Assembly: GCF_022899355.1 (NCBI RefSeq)
Contig: NZ_JALJCK010000003.1
Coordinates: forward strand, 372,001-436,000
Reading direction: 5' to 3'
Source of the DNA: Shinella yambaruensis
GTDB taxonomy: Bacteria > Pseudomonadota > Alphaproteobacteria > Rhizobiales > Rhizobiaceae
DNA length: 64,000 nt
Part shown: positions 28,501-36,136 of the stretch, piece after piece
How positions within the stretch are numbered: the first letter of the stretch is position 1
Layout: each line of letters opens with the position of its first letter
Position numbers and translations under genes: made by a program
Notes under the pieces: generated by a model
Told to the model about the DNA's origin: nothing
Database searches by the model: none
What the model saw: only the letters and a program-made list of their open reading frames with translations

Positions 28501-29232
28501 TCAGCGCCAGTTCTCGTCGATCCAGCGCGTCGGCCGGACGTGCTTGTAGGCCTTCTTCCACCAGGCCTTCACCGGCCATTGGCCGATCACGGCCTCGTCG
28601 GGGTCGGGCTTGCCGGTGAACGCGACGATGCGGGTGCCTGCGGGCAGCGGCACGTCCCTGAAGAAGTTCAGCGGCCAGCGGGGCAGGAGCGTGTGCTTGA
28701 AGCTGACGCACCATTCCGCCGGCCAGTAGGTCATGGTGTCGACCGCGGCGGAGACGTAACGCTGCGAGATCGTGTGCTTGTTGATCTTGGCGTCCGGGTC
28801 GCGGACGAAATCGTCGTAGATATGCGTGTTGGTGCCGACCGTCCAGCGATAGACCGAGGTGTTGCCGATGCCCTGGCCGGGCTGCGTCCAGTTCTCGGCA
28901 ATGCAGAACTTGCCGGGCGCATAGTCGAAGAAATCGTCGAGCGGCCCGGTGATGACCACGTCGAGATCGACGAACAGCACGTCACCTTCGAGGTCTGCCA
29001 GCGGGGCCTGCCAAAGCGAGATCTTGCGCCACGGCTTCCAGGCGACGCGCTCGGGAATGGTGATCGGCGGCAGCGGGAAGACGGAGACCGCGGGATCGAT
29101 GCCGTCGGCATCCTCCGTGAAGCAGACGAGCCGCGTCGGACGCACGGTGTTACGCTTGATCATGGACCACAGGCGGTTGACATAGTCCGCCGGATAGCGC
29201 GTGCCCCATTTCATGCATACGATCGTCTGCAT
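28501..29232 (-). CDS. Glycosyltransferase-like protein with DxD motif
   Basis: A 243-residue protein with a GT-A-like layout: an N-terminal IVCMKWGTRYPADYVNRLW, the segment TRLVCFTEDADGID, a clear DxD metal/nucleotide-sugar motif in DVLFVDLDVVITGPLDDFF, and GKFCIAENWTQPGQGIGN. It resembles uncharacterised rhizobial glycosyltransferases related to the GT8 and mannosyltransferase-like group. The start is ATG at 29232, nine bases after AGGAG; ATGs at 29238 and 29241 are closer to that site and less likely. It is divergent from the fused GT4 gene with 113 bases between and converges on fcl. The sugar and acceptor are unknown. Confidence 0.8.
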   Translation of the reverse strand: MQTIVCMKWGTRYPADYVNRLWSMIKRNTVRPTRLVCFTEDADGIDPAVSVFPLPPITIPERVAWKPWRKISLWQAPLADLEGDVLFVDLDVVITGPLDDFFDYAPGKFCIAENWTQPGQGIGNTSVYRWTVGTNTHIYDDFVRDPDAKINKHTISQRYVSAAVDTMTYWPAEWCVSFKHTLLPRWPLNFFRDVPLPAGTRIVAFTGKPDPDEAVIGQWPVKAWWKKAYKHVRPTRWIDENWR

Positions 29233-29345
29233 CCGCATCATCTCCTCTGGACCGCGCCGATTGAGCGCCGGCGCCTCCATAGACCATATCGCCGGCCGGT
29301 GGTAGGAGTTCCGCGAACACGCCGCATTTTCGAGCCCCACATCCC

Positions 29346-31577
29346 ATGAACATCCTCATACTCACGCAATGCTTCCCGCCGGTCGTCGGCGGGATCGAGA
29401 ACATGATGGGCTCGATGGCGCTTGCCCTGCAGGAGGGCGGCCACACCGTCACCGTGCTGGCCGACGACGATCCGGACGCCGCGGATGGAAGCCGCCCCTA
29501 CCGCATCAAGCGCTTCTCCGGCTGGAAGCCGCTGCGGCGCTGGCGCAAGGCGCGGGACGCCGCAAGGCTTGTCCGCTCCGGCACCTACGACCGGATCATC
29601 ACCGACACCTGGAAGAGCGCCGAGAATCTCACGATAGACACCGTTCCCGTCACCGTGCTCGCCCATGGCATGGAGTTCCCCGCGGCCCCGTCGCGGCGCA
29701 AGGCGCAGCGCATCCTGACGGCCATGGCCAAGGCGAAGGACGTCATCGCCAATTCCAGCTTCACCGCCAGCCTTGCCGCGCCCTATGTGGCGGCCGGCCG
29801 GGTGCGCACCGTCACCCCCACCGTGCCGGCGCAGGCGGCGGCCGATCCCGACCGGCTGGAGGCGCTGCGGAGGGCCTATGGCGACGGCTTGCAGGTCGTG
29901 ACGCTCTGCCGGCTGGAGCCGCGCAAGGGTGTGGACCGGCTGATCGAGGCCGTCGCGGCCCTGCATCCGGCCTATCCCGGCCTGACCCTGCACGTCGCCG
30001 GCGACGGCGCGGACCGCGCCCGGCTCGAAGGCCTCGCGAAAGACGCCGGCATCGCCGGCGCGGTCATCTTCCACGGCCGCGTGTCGGACGCGGAAAAGGC
30101 CGCCCTCCTGGCACGCGCCGACGTCTTTGCCATGCCCGCGCGCCGCGAGGGCAATTCCGTCGAAGGCTTCGGCCTCGTCTATCTGGAGGCGGCCTGGTAT
30201 GGCGTGCCGGCTCTTGCCGGCCGCGACGGCGGGGCGGCGGATGCCGTGCACGACGGCGAGACGGGGCTTTTGTGCGACGGCGCCGATCCGGCCTCGGTGA
30301 CGGCGGCGCTGGACGCGCTGCTCGGCGACCGTGACTTCCGGCTCCGGCTCGGCGAGAATGCCGCCCGCCATGCCCGCGAACAGACCTGGCAGCACAAGAT
30401 CGAGGATTTCCTGATGCCTCCGCCGGAAGCACAGACGACCACCGGACCGCGCGTTCTCCAGCTCCTCCCGGCCCTCGGCGATGGCGGCGTGGAACGCAGC
30501 GCCGTCGAAATGGCCGGCCATCTTGGCACGCTCGGCCTGCCGAACTGGATCGCCAGCGCAGGCGGCCCGCTCGTCGCCGCCGCGGAGGCCGCGGGCGCCA
30601 GGCACGTCACGCTGCCGGTCGGAAAGAAGTCGCCCTTTTCCGCCATTTCGGCCGCACGGGCCGTCGCACGGCTGGTCGACGCCGAGGGCATCGACATCAT
30701 CCATGCCCGCAGCCGCGTGCCGGCCTGGGTCGGCCTTCTCGCCTGCCGCCTGGCGCGCCGGCCGGTGCGTTTCGTCACGACCTTCCACGGTGTCTACAGC
30801 CACGGCAACGCCCTGAAGCGCTTCTACAACAGCGCCATGCTGCGCGCGCCGCTGGTCATCGCGAATTCCGGGTTCATTCGTGACCACATCGTCACCGTCT
30901 ACGGTTTTCCGCAGGCGCGCGTCGTCGTCGCACCGCGCGGCGTCGAGCCGGAGCTCTTCGATCCTGCCGCCATATCGGCCGAAACACGGGCGGCCCTGCG
31001 CAGCGAGCTCGGCGCCTCGGCTGACGGCCCGCTGGTGGTGATGGTCGGCCGCATCACGCGGTGGAAGGGCCATGCCGTGCTGCTGGAGGCCGCCGCCCGG
31101 CTCGATCGTCCCGGTCTTCGCCTCGCCTTCGTCGGCGGCGGCTCGGACGCGCTGGTCGCCGAGCTCCAGCGCGACATTGCACGGCTCGGCCTCGACGGCC
31201 GCGTCACCTTCACGGGCAGCCGGCGGGATATCCCCGCGATCCTCGCCGCCGCCGATCTTGCGGTTTCGGCCTCGACCGATCCGGAAGCCTTCGGCCGGGC
31301 GGCGATCGAGGCGCAGGCAATGGGCACGCCCGTGATCGCCACCGATCACGGGGGCAGCCGGGAGACGGTCCTGCCCGGCAGGACCGGCTGGCTCGTGCCG
31401 CCCGGCGACGCCGCCGCGCTTGCCGACGCCCTTGAAGAGGCGCTTGCCGACCCGGACCGCCTGAAGGCCGTGGGCACGAACGGCCGGGCGCATGTGCTCG
31501 CCAACTTCACCACCCGGCAGATGCTGGAGAAGGAGTTTTCCGCCTATGAGCGGCTGATGGCGGGGCCGCGGCGCTGA
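29346..31577 (+). CDS. Fused tandem GT4 glycosyltransferase (two complete GT-B domains)
   Basis: A 743-residue protein made of two family 4 glycosyltransferases in one frame. Domain 1 (about 1-355) opens NILILTQCFPPVVGGIENM and contains VVTLCRLEPRKGVDRLIEAV and the EX7E motif in EGNSVEGFGLVYLEAAWYG. Domain 2 (about 365-740) opens VLQLLPALGDGGVERSAVEM and contains VMVGRITRWKGHAVLLEAA and EX7E in TDPEAFGRAAIEAQAMG. Both keep their catalytic glutamates, so both should be active. I expect it to transfer two sugars in sequence in LPS-core or capsule assembly, where relatives are usually separate adjacent genes. The next gene starts one base after its stop. Confidence 0.9.
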   Translation: MNILILTQCFPPVVGGIENMMGSMALALQEGGHTVTVLADDDPDAADGSRPYRIKRFSGWKPLRRWRKARDAARLVRSGTYDRIITDTWKSAENLTIDTVPVTVLAHGMEFPAAPSRRKAQRILTAMAKAKDVIANSSFTASLAAPYVAAGRVRTVTPTVPAQAAADPDRLEALRRAYGDGLQVVTLCRLEPRKGVDRLIEAVAALHPAYPGLTLHVAGDGADRARLEGLAKDAGIAGAVIFHGRVSDAEKAALLARADVFAMPARREGNSVEGFGLVYLEAAWYGVPALAGRDGGAADAVHDGETGLLCDGADPASVTAALDALLGDRDFRLRLGENAARHAREQTWQHKIEDFLMPPPEAQTTTGPRVLQLLPALGDGGVERSAVEMAGHLGTLGLPNWIASAGGPLVAAAEAAGARHVTLPVGKKSPFSAISAARAVARLVDAEGIDIIHARSRVPAWVGLLACRLARRPVRFVTTFHGVYSHGNALKRFYNSAMLRAPLVIANSGFIRDHIVTVYGFPQARVVVAPRGVEPELFDPAAISAETRAALRSELGASADGPLVVMVGRITRWKGHAVLLEAAARLDRPGLRLAFVGGGSDALVAELQRDIARLGLDGRVTFTGSRRDIPAILAAADLAVSASTDPEAFGRAAIEAQAMGTPVIATDHGGSRETVLPGRTGWLVPPGDAAALADALEEALADPDRLKAVGTNGRAHVLANFTTRQMLEKEFSAYERLMAGPRR

Positions 31578-31578
31578 G

Positions 31579-32538
31579 ATGGCGAAGGGCGCCCCTCCCG
31601 TCGTCTGGGTTCTGACCGACGGCAAGGCCGGCGACGAGCAGCCGCTGATCGGCCTTGCGGAGGCCATGGGGTCGGTACCGGTCCTGCGGCGCGTGGCGCC
31701 GCGGCGTGCTTTCACCTGGCTGATGCCATGGGGCCCGATCGACCCGAAGGATGCGCCCGCGAAGAGCGGCTCGCCGCTCGCCCCGCCCTTTCCGGACATC
31801 TGCCTTGCCACGGGCCGGCGCGCGGTGCCCTATCTGCGCCGGCTGAAGGCGCTGGCGCCCGCGACCTTCTGCGTGCTCTTCAAGGATCCCCGGACCCGGC
31901 GGCACGGCGCGGACCTTCTTATCGTGCAGCAGCATGATGCGCCCCGCGGCGCAAATGTCCTCGTCGTCACCACCGCGCCCAACCGGCTTTCCCCGGAACG
32001 GCTGGCAGACGCGCATGCCGCCTTTGCGGAGGCGCTCGCCCCCCTGCCCCGACCGAGGGTCGCCGTGCTCGTCGGGGGCGACAGCCGGCACCATCGGTTC
32101 ACGGACGCCGACAACGACCGGTTCCTTCGCGGCCTTGAGGCAAGGCTGGAGGATGGCTGCGGACTGATGATCACCACGTCGCGCCGCACGCCGGCACCGC
32201 TCGCCAACGCCCTCTCCGGCCTCGGCAACCGGCCCCAGGTGCGCTTCTGGGACGGCACGGGGGAGAACCCGCTCCTTGCCTACCTGTCATGGGCGGACGA
32301 GATCGTCGTCACCGCCGATTCGACCAACATGGTGGGCGAGGCGGCCGCGCTGAGCGTGCCCGTGCAGATCTTCCACCCGTCCGGCGGCCATGCGAAGATC
32401 GACAGGCTCATCGCCGCCCTGTCGCAGGAGGCCGTCATCGGCCGGTTTCCGGAGGAACCCGCGCACGGCCATGCCAAACCGGTCAATTCGACGCCCGGGC
32501 TGGCGGAGGAAATCCTGAAGCGCTGGCGGGCGAGCTAG
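31579..32538 (+). CDS. ELM1/GtrOC1-like protein (mitochondrial fission ELM1 family)
   Basis: A 319-residue protein of the DUF1022/Mito_fiss_Elm1 family, whose fold resembles GT-B glycosyltransferases and which often sits beside LPS and lipid genes in alphaproteobacteria. Features are VVWVLTDGKAGDEQPLIGLA, PDICLATGRRAVPYLRRLK, VAVLVGGDSRHHRFTD and the donor-site-like DEIVVTADSTNMVGEAAAL. It is coupled to the fused GT4 gene (start one base after the stop), which supports a glycan role, but no reaction is established. The plant ELM1 name reflects homology only. It ends in the family B repeat shared with the convergent lrp gene. Confidence 0.85.
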   Translation: MAKGAPPVVWVLTDGKAGDEQPLIGLAEAMGSVPVLRRVAPRRAFTWLMPWGPIDPKDAPAKSGSPLAPPFPDICLATGRRAVPYLRRLKALAPATFCVLFKDPRTRRHGADLLIVQQHDAPRGANVLVVTTAPNRLSPERLADAHAAFAEALAPLPRPRVAVLVGGDSRHHRFTDADNDRFLRGLEARLEDGCGLMITTSRRTPAPLANALSGLGNRPQVRFWDGTGENPLLAYLSWADEIVVTADSTNMVGEAAALSVPVQIFHPSGGHAKIDRLIAALSQEAVIGRFPEEPAHGHAKPVNSTPGLAEEILKRWRAS

Positions 32539-32592
32539 AGTTCCGGCGCAATTCCGGACGCAGAACCGCTTCGCACTTTTGCCGGTATTGCG
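32538..32592. repeat. Intergenic repeat, family B copy 3 (inverted orientation)
   Basis: Read on the minus strand it gives GGCAAAAGTGCGAAGCGGTT and GCGTCCGGAATTGCG, the core of a common rhizobial element that also occurs at 38507-38575 (AAACGTGCGCAGCAGCTTTGCGTCCGGAAATGCG). It fills the gap between two convergent genes. Confidence 0.65.
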
Positions 32593-33060
32593 CTAAAGCT
32601 CGACCAGCCCGACCTTCTTGACCTGGCGGATCGTCAGCATGGTGCGCACGGTATCGACCTGCGCATTGGCGGTCAGTTCCTCGATGACGAAATCCTGGAA
32701 GCGCGTGAGGTTTTCGGCGACACAGTGCAAGAGGAAGTCGCTGTCGCCCGAGACCATCCAGGCCTGACGCACCATCGGCCATTCGCCCGTCGCGGCGGCA
32801 AAGGCCTTGAGGTTCGCCTCCGACTGGTGCTTGAGCCCGACCATGCAGAAGGCGACGAGGTCGTAGCCGAGCGCCGGGGCGTTCAGCATCGCGGTATAAC
32901 CTTCGATGATGCCTGCCTCCTCCAGCTTGCGCACGCGGCGCAGACAGGGCGGCGCGGAGATGCCGGCACGGGCGGCGAGCTCCACATTGGTCATCCGGCC
33001 ATCGGCCTGAAGCTCCTTCAGGATACGGATGTCGATGGCGTCGAGTTCGGCACGAAACAT
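32593..33060 (-). CDS. lrp: Lrp/AsnC-family transcriptional regulator
   Basis: A 155-residue leucine-responsive-type regulator with an N-terminal AsnC helix-turn-helix (LDAIDIRILKELQADGRMTN, VELAARAGISAPPCLRRV) and a C-terminal RAM ligand-binding domain (VSGDSDFLLHCVAENLTRFQ). It is divergent from trxB across 252 bases; an lrp-like gene beside trxB and lsrB is conserved in Rhizobiaceae, as I recall from Sinorhizobium. The start ATG is at 33060 (MFRAELDAIDIRIL). The targets may be trxB, the neighbouring glycan genes or amino-acid genes elsewhere. Confidence 0.95.
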   Translation of the reverse strand: MFRAELDAIDIRILKELQADGRMTNVELAARAGISAPPCLRRVRKLEEAGIIEGYTAMLNAPALGYDLVAFCMVGLKHQSEANLKAFAAATGEWPMVRQAWMVSGDSDFLLHCVAENLTRFQDFVIEELTANAQVDTVRTMLTIRQVKKVGLVEL

Positions 33061-33194
33061 GGGAGTTTTTGAAACCTTTCAGGGCGGCGACCGGAAGTGA
33101 CCCGAATCGCCCACATCAGCGCAACATTGTTACCGCAAGCGGCACAAATATGTCACGCGCCTTCGCTTGCCTGTTGGCAAAGCCTTGCGCGCAC

Positions 33195-33222
33195 TTGAAA
33201 CTCACGGCACTCCCTTCATAAA
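33195..33222 (+). promoter_or_regulatory. Likely trxB promoter
   Basis: TTGAAA (33195-33200) and CATAAA (33217-33222) are separated by 16 bases, a good sigma-70-like pair placed about 90 bases upstream of the trxB start codon. Confidence 0.5.
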
Positions 33223-33312
33223 TGAGGGTCGAAAAACGACACGCCGGCCAATGCCTGCGCGCCACCCGCGCGGATTGGCCCATTGGGGCGGAAGGCCCCG
33301 GAAGGAACGACC

Positions 33313-34287
33313 ATGTCCACCCGCCACGTCAAGGTGCTGATCATCGGCTCCGGCCCCGCCGGCTACACCGCCGCCATCTATACCGCCCGCGCCATGCTGG
33401 AGCCGGTGCTGATCGCCGGCATGGAACAGGGCGGCCAGCTGATGATCACCACGGATGTGGAAAACTACCCGGGCTACGCCGATCCGGTGCAGGGGCCGTG
33501 GATGATGGAACAGATGCTCAAGCAGGCGAGCCATGTCGGCGCCGAGATCGTCAACGACCTCGTGACCCGTGTCGACCTCGACGTGCGCCCCTTCCGTATC
33601 TCCACCGACAGCGGCGCCGAATGGACCGCCGACGCGCTGATCATCGCGACGGGCGCCAAGGCCAAGTGGCTCGGCATCGACACGGAGCCCAAGTTCATGG
33701 GCTTCGGCGTCTCGGCCTGCGCCACCTGCGACGGCTTCTTCTATCGGGGCAAGGACGTCATCGTCGTGGGCGGCGGCAATTCGGCCGTGGAAGAGGCGCT
33801 CTACCTCTCCAACCTCGCCAGGACCGTGACGGTCGTGCACCGCCGCGACAGTTTCCGCGCGGAACGCATCCTTCAGGAGCGCCTGTTCGCCAAGGAGAAC
33901 GTCAAGATCGTCTGGGACCATGAGGTCGTGGAATATCTCGGCGCCGATCCCAAGCCGCCGATGCCCGCCTCCGTCAACGGCGTGAAGCTGCGCAACGTCA
34001 AGACCGGCGAGACGCGCGACATGGCGACGGACGGCGTGTTCGTGGCGATCGGCCATGCGCCGGCGGTCGAGCTCTTCAAGGGCAAGCTGCGCCAGAAGCC
34101 GAACGGCTATCTGTGGACGGCGCCCGATTCCACGGCGACGGACGTGCCGGGCGTTTTTGCCGCAGGCGACGTCACCGACGATATCTATCGCCAGGCGGTG
34201 ACGGCGGCCGGCATGGGCTGCATGGCGGCCCTCGAAACCGAAAAATACCTTGCAGGTCATATGCCTGTCGCAATTGCGGCCGAGTAG
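33313..34287 (+). CDS. trxB: Thioredoxin reductase TrxB
   Basis: A 324-residue flavoprotein that passes electrons from NADPH to thioredoxin. The FAD motif is VLIIGSGPAGYTAAIY, the redox-active cysteines form CATCDGFFYRGK (Cys-Ala-Thr-Cys), the NADPH motif is VIVVGGGNSAVEEALYL, and the second FAD motif is GVFAAGDVTDDIYRQAVTAA. ATG at 33313 with GGAAGGAACGACC upstream gives the standard N-terminus. The following gene is lsrB/vtlR, known in rhizobia to affect redox and LPS phenotypes. Confidence 0.98.
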   Translation: MSTRHVKVLIIGSGPAGYTAAIYTARAMLEPVLIAGMEQGGQLMITTDVENYPGYADPVQGPWMMEQMLKQASHVGAEIVNDLVTRVDLDVRPFRISTDSGAEWTADALIIATGAKAKWLGIDTEPKFMGFGVSACATCDGFFYRGKDVIVVGGGNSAVEEALYLSNLARTVTVVHRRDSFRAERILQERLFAKENVKIVWDHEVVEYLGADPKPPMPASVNGVKLRNVKTGETRDMATDGVFVAIGHAPAVELFKGKLRQKPNGYLWTAPDSTATDVPGVFAAGDVTDDIYRQAVTAAGMGCMAALETEKYLAGHMPVAIAAE

Positions 34288-34399
34288 AAGCCGCCAACAA
34301 AGGGTGGCGGGATAGTCCGACCGCCCGCGTGGGAACAGTTGAATCAGCGACCGGGCGGGAAGCACGCGCTCCCCGCCACAAAGACATATGGGGGTCAGA

Positions 34400-35296
34400 A
34401 TGCCGCTCGATTGGGACAAGCTGCGGATCTTTCATGCCGCGGCCGAGGCGGGCTCGTTCACGCATGCCGCAGACAAGCTGCATCTTTCTCAATCGGCCAT
34501 CAGCCGCCAGGTGAGCGCGCTGGAGCAGGATGTCGGCATCAAGCTCTTCCACCGCCATGCCCGCGGCCTCATCCTCACCGAGCAGGGCGAGATCCTCTAC
34601 CGCACCGCGCACGACGTGCTGATGAAGCTCGAAAGCGTGCGCGTGCAGCTGACGGAAAACACCGAGAAGCCGAGCGGCAAGCTGCGCATCACCACCACGG
34701 TCGGCCTCGGCCAGGGCTGGCTGACCGACAAGGTGCAGGAATTCCTCGCGCTCTACCCCGACATGCAGGTGCAGCTCATCCTCGACAACGAGGAGCTGGA
34801 CGTGAACATGCGCCATGCCGACTGCGCCATCCGCCTGCGCGAACCGCAGCAGTCGGACCTCATCCAGCGCCGGCTCTTCACCGTGCACATGCACATCTAT
34901 GCCGCGCCCTCCTACATCAACCGCTACGGCGAGCCGCAGTCGATCGATGATCTCGACAACCACAAGATCATCACCTTCGGCGAGCCCGCGCCGAGCTACC
35001 TGCTCGATGTGAACTGGCTGGAGATCGCCGGACGCGATTCCGACAATCCGCGCCCTTCCGTCTTGCAGATCAACAGCCAGACCTCGATCAAGCGCGCCTG
35101 CCTGCTCGGCATCGGCGTCGCCATGCTGCCCGACTACATCGTGGGGCGCGACCCCGGCCTGCTGCAGCTGCCGCTGAGCGCGGATATCCCCTCCTTCGAT
35201 ACCTATTTCTGCTATCCGAGCGAGATGAAGAATTCCGCCAAGCTCAAGGTTTTCAGAGACTTCATCGTCGCCAAGGCGCGCAACTGGAACTTCTGA
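34400..35296 (+). CDS. lsrB: LysR-type regulator LsrB/VtlR
   Basis: A 298-residue LysR regulator whose sequence I recognise as the LsrB (Sinorhizobium) / VtlR (Brucella, Agrobacterium) protein: MPLDWDKLRIFHAAAEAGSF, HLSQSAISRQVSALEQDVG, and the C-terminal FYCYP-like YFCYPSEMKNSAKL and KARNWNF ending. Family members are needed for host interaction, redox balance and LPS integrity, and activate AbcR sRNA genes. ATG at 34400 fits the known N-terminus; ATG at 34388 would add four residues. Immediately downstream are two AbcR-type sRNAs, the first preceded by a TGCATG-N5-CATGCA palindrome that is a good candidate binding site. Confidence 0.93.
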   Translation: MPLDWDKLRIFHAAAEAGSFTHAADKLHLSQSAISRQVSALEQDVGIKLFHRHARGLILTEQGEILYRTAHDVLMKLESVRVQLTENTEKPSGKLRITTTVGLGQGWLTDKVQEFLALYPDMQVQLILDNEELDVNMRHADCAIRLREPQQSDLIQRRLFTVHMHIYAAPSYINRYGEPQSIDDLDNHKIITFGEPAPSYLLDVNWLEIAGRDSDNPRPSVLQINSQTSIKRACLLGIGVAMLPDYIVGRDPGLLQLPLSADIPSFDTYFCYPSEMKNSAKLKVFRDFIVAKARNWNF

Positions 35297-35325
35297 GGGA
35301 GCGGATTCGGCAGGCCTGCGTCCCA

Positions 35326-35342
35326 TGCATGGCTGGCATGCA
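35326..35342. promoter_or_regulatory. Candidate LsrB/VtlR binding palindrome upstream of abcR1
   Basis: A perfect inverted repeat TGCATG-N5-CATGCA is centred about 54 bases before the predicted abcR1 start, the usual place for a LysR-type activator. I find no comparable palindrome upstream of abcR2. Confidence 0.55.
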
Positions 35343-35352
35343 CATTAAATGA

Positions 35353-35381
35353 TTGATGTATGCCCATAAAACCATCATATC
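35353..35381 (+). promoter_or_regulatory. Predicted abcR1 promoter
   Basis: TTGATG (35353-35358) and CATATC (35376-35381) are spaced by exactly 17 bases. This predicts a start near 35388. The spacing is the same as in the abcR2 promoter. Confidence 0.55.
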
Positions 35382-35387
35382 GCACGC

Positions 35388-35508
35388 AGCTGATGCACTT
35401 TGGTGGCTTTTTCCTCCCAGTGCCACCGCACCAGCTGTTCCCCTCTGGAGGTTTTATTACCTTCAAAACTATAAAGGGCCCAAGTTGACCTTGCGGCCCT
35501 CTTTTTTT
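35388..35508 (+). ncRNA. abcR1: AbcR1-like sRNA (alpha-r15 family)
   Basis: An Hfq-type trans-acting small RNA of about 120 nt that represses ABC-transporter mRNAs in rhizobia and Brucella. Evidence seen: a first hairpin (GGTGGC/GCCACC, 35402-35426) whose loop carries TTCCTCCCAGT, an anti-Shine-Dalgarno sequence; a central TGTTCCCCTCTGGAGGTT segment (about 35437-35454); and an intrinsic terminator (AGGGCCCAAG…CTTGCGGCCCT, 35475-35500, then seven T). A near-copy follows 212 bases downstream. Position directly after lsrB and before an arsR gene is where tandem AbcR genes lie in Sinorhizobium and Agrobacterium. The 5' end is predicted from the promoter. Confidence 0.85.
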
Positions 35509-35568
35509 GCCTTCCGTTAACCAAGACGGAATTTTCACGCTTCCTGCAAAACTTGGCACGCGTTTCCC

Positions 35569-35597
35569 TTGAAGAAGCGGCCTGTCTCCCCCATATT
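35569..35597 (+). promoter_or_regulatory. Predicted abcR2 promoter
   Basis: TTGAAG (35569-35574) and CATATT (35592-35597) are 17 bases apart, closer to the alphaproteobacterial CTTGAC/CTATAT consensus than the abcR1 promoter. The start is predicted near 35605. Confidence 0.6.
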
Positions 35598-35604
35598 CAA
35601 TTCA

Positions 35605-35720
35605 GCCGACGCACTTGCGGTCTTTCTCCTCCCAGTGCCGCGCGTTGGCTGTTCCCCTCTGGAGGTTCTAATACCTTCACACCTGCAGGGCCCAAGCTTC
35701 GCTTGTGGCCCTCTTTTTTT
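35605..35720 (+). ncRNA. abcR2: AbcR2-like sRNA (alpha-r15 family)
   Basis: The second tandem AbcR-type RNA, about 116 nt. It has the same modules as its neighbour: hairpin 1 (GCGG/CCGC, about 35617-35640) with TTCTCCTCCCAGTG in the loop, the GCTGTTCCCCTCTGGAGGTT core (about 35648-35667), and a terminator GGGCCCAAGC-TTC-GCTTGTGGCCC at 35688-35711 followed by CTTTTTTT. It differs from AbcR1 mainly in hairpin 1 arms and the linker, which should change part of its target set. Short reading frames across it are not genes. Confidence 0.85.
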
Positions 35721-35755
35721 GCCTGGACCTCTTGCATCGGAAAACGGCGAACCCA

Positions 35756-35775
35756 ATATCGTTGATATACGATAT
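35756..35775. promoter_or_regulatory. Candidate ArsR-family operator
   Basis: A perfect inverted repeat ATATCGT-N6-ACGATAT lies 24 bases before the arsR-like start codon. AT-rich palindromes of this size are typical ArsR-family operators, so autorepression of arsR-nemA is expected. Confidence 0.55.
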
Positions 35776-35799
35776 ACTCATCGCTGAACCACGATCGAC

Positions 35800-36105
35800 A
35801 TGACCGAGCTCGACGCCGACGAAATCCTCAAGGCCCTCGCCCATCCCAAGCGGCTGGAAATCCTCGCCTGGCTGAAGGAGCCGCAGCGGCATTTCGCCGG
35901 CCAGGAGCACCCGCTGGATTTCGGCGTCTGCGCCGGCCAGATCGAAAAGCGCTGCGCGCTCTCGCAATCCACCGTCTCCGCCCATCTTGCCACCCTCCAG
36001 CGCGCCGGCCTCGTGACGACGCGCAAGGTCGGCCAATGGGTGTTCTTCAAACGCGACGAGGAAAAGATCGCGGCCTTCCTCCACCACATCAACCGCTCGC
36101 TTTGA
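35800..36105 (+). CDS. ArsR-family winged-helix regulator
   Basis: A 101-residue repressor of the ArsR/SmtB fold. The DNA-binding core is ADEILKALAHPKRLEILAWL, then CALSQSTVSAHLATLQRAGL and a beta-wing VTTRKVGQWVFFKRDEEK. One cysteine lies before the recognition helices (FGVCAGQIEKRCALS has two), which could sense thiol-reactive compounds rather than metal; no full metal site is visible. ATG at 35800. It is 31 bases upstream of the OYE gene and very likely forms an operon with it under the ATATCGT palindrome. An arsR gene after the AbcR pair is conserved in Sinorhizobium, as I recall. Confidence 0.92.
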   Translation: MTELDADEILKALAHPKRLEILAWLKEPQRHFAGQEHPLDFGVCAGQIEKRCALSQSTVSAHLATLQRAGLVTTRKVGQWVFFKRDEEKIAAFLHHINRSL

Positions 36106-36136
36106 GCGCTCTCCCCAAGCCAGAAGAAGGACTACC

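Noticed and set aside
29238..31811. 857-codon minus-strand frame opposite the fused GT4 gene
   Set aside because: Shadow of the glycosyltransferase, whose two domains carry all expected motifs.
35535..35787. Short frames across the abcR2 region
   Set aside because: They overlap the sRNA modules and its terminator, and lack ribosome sites.
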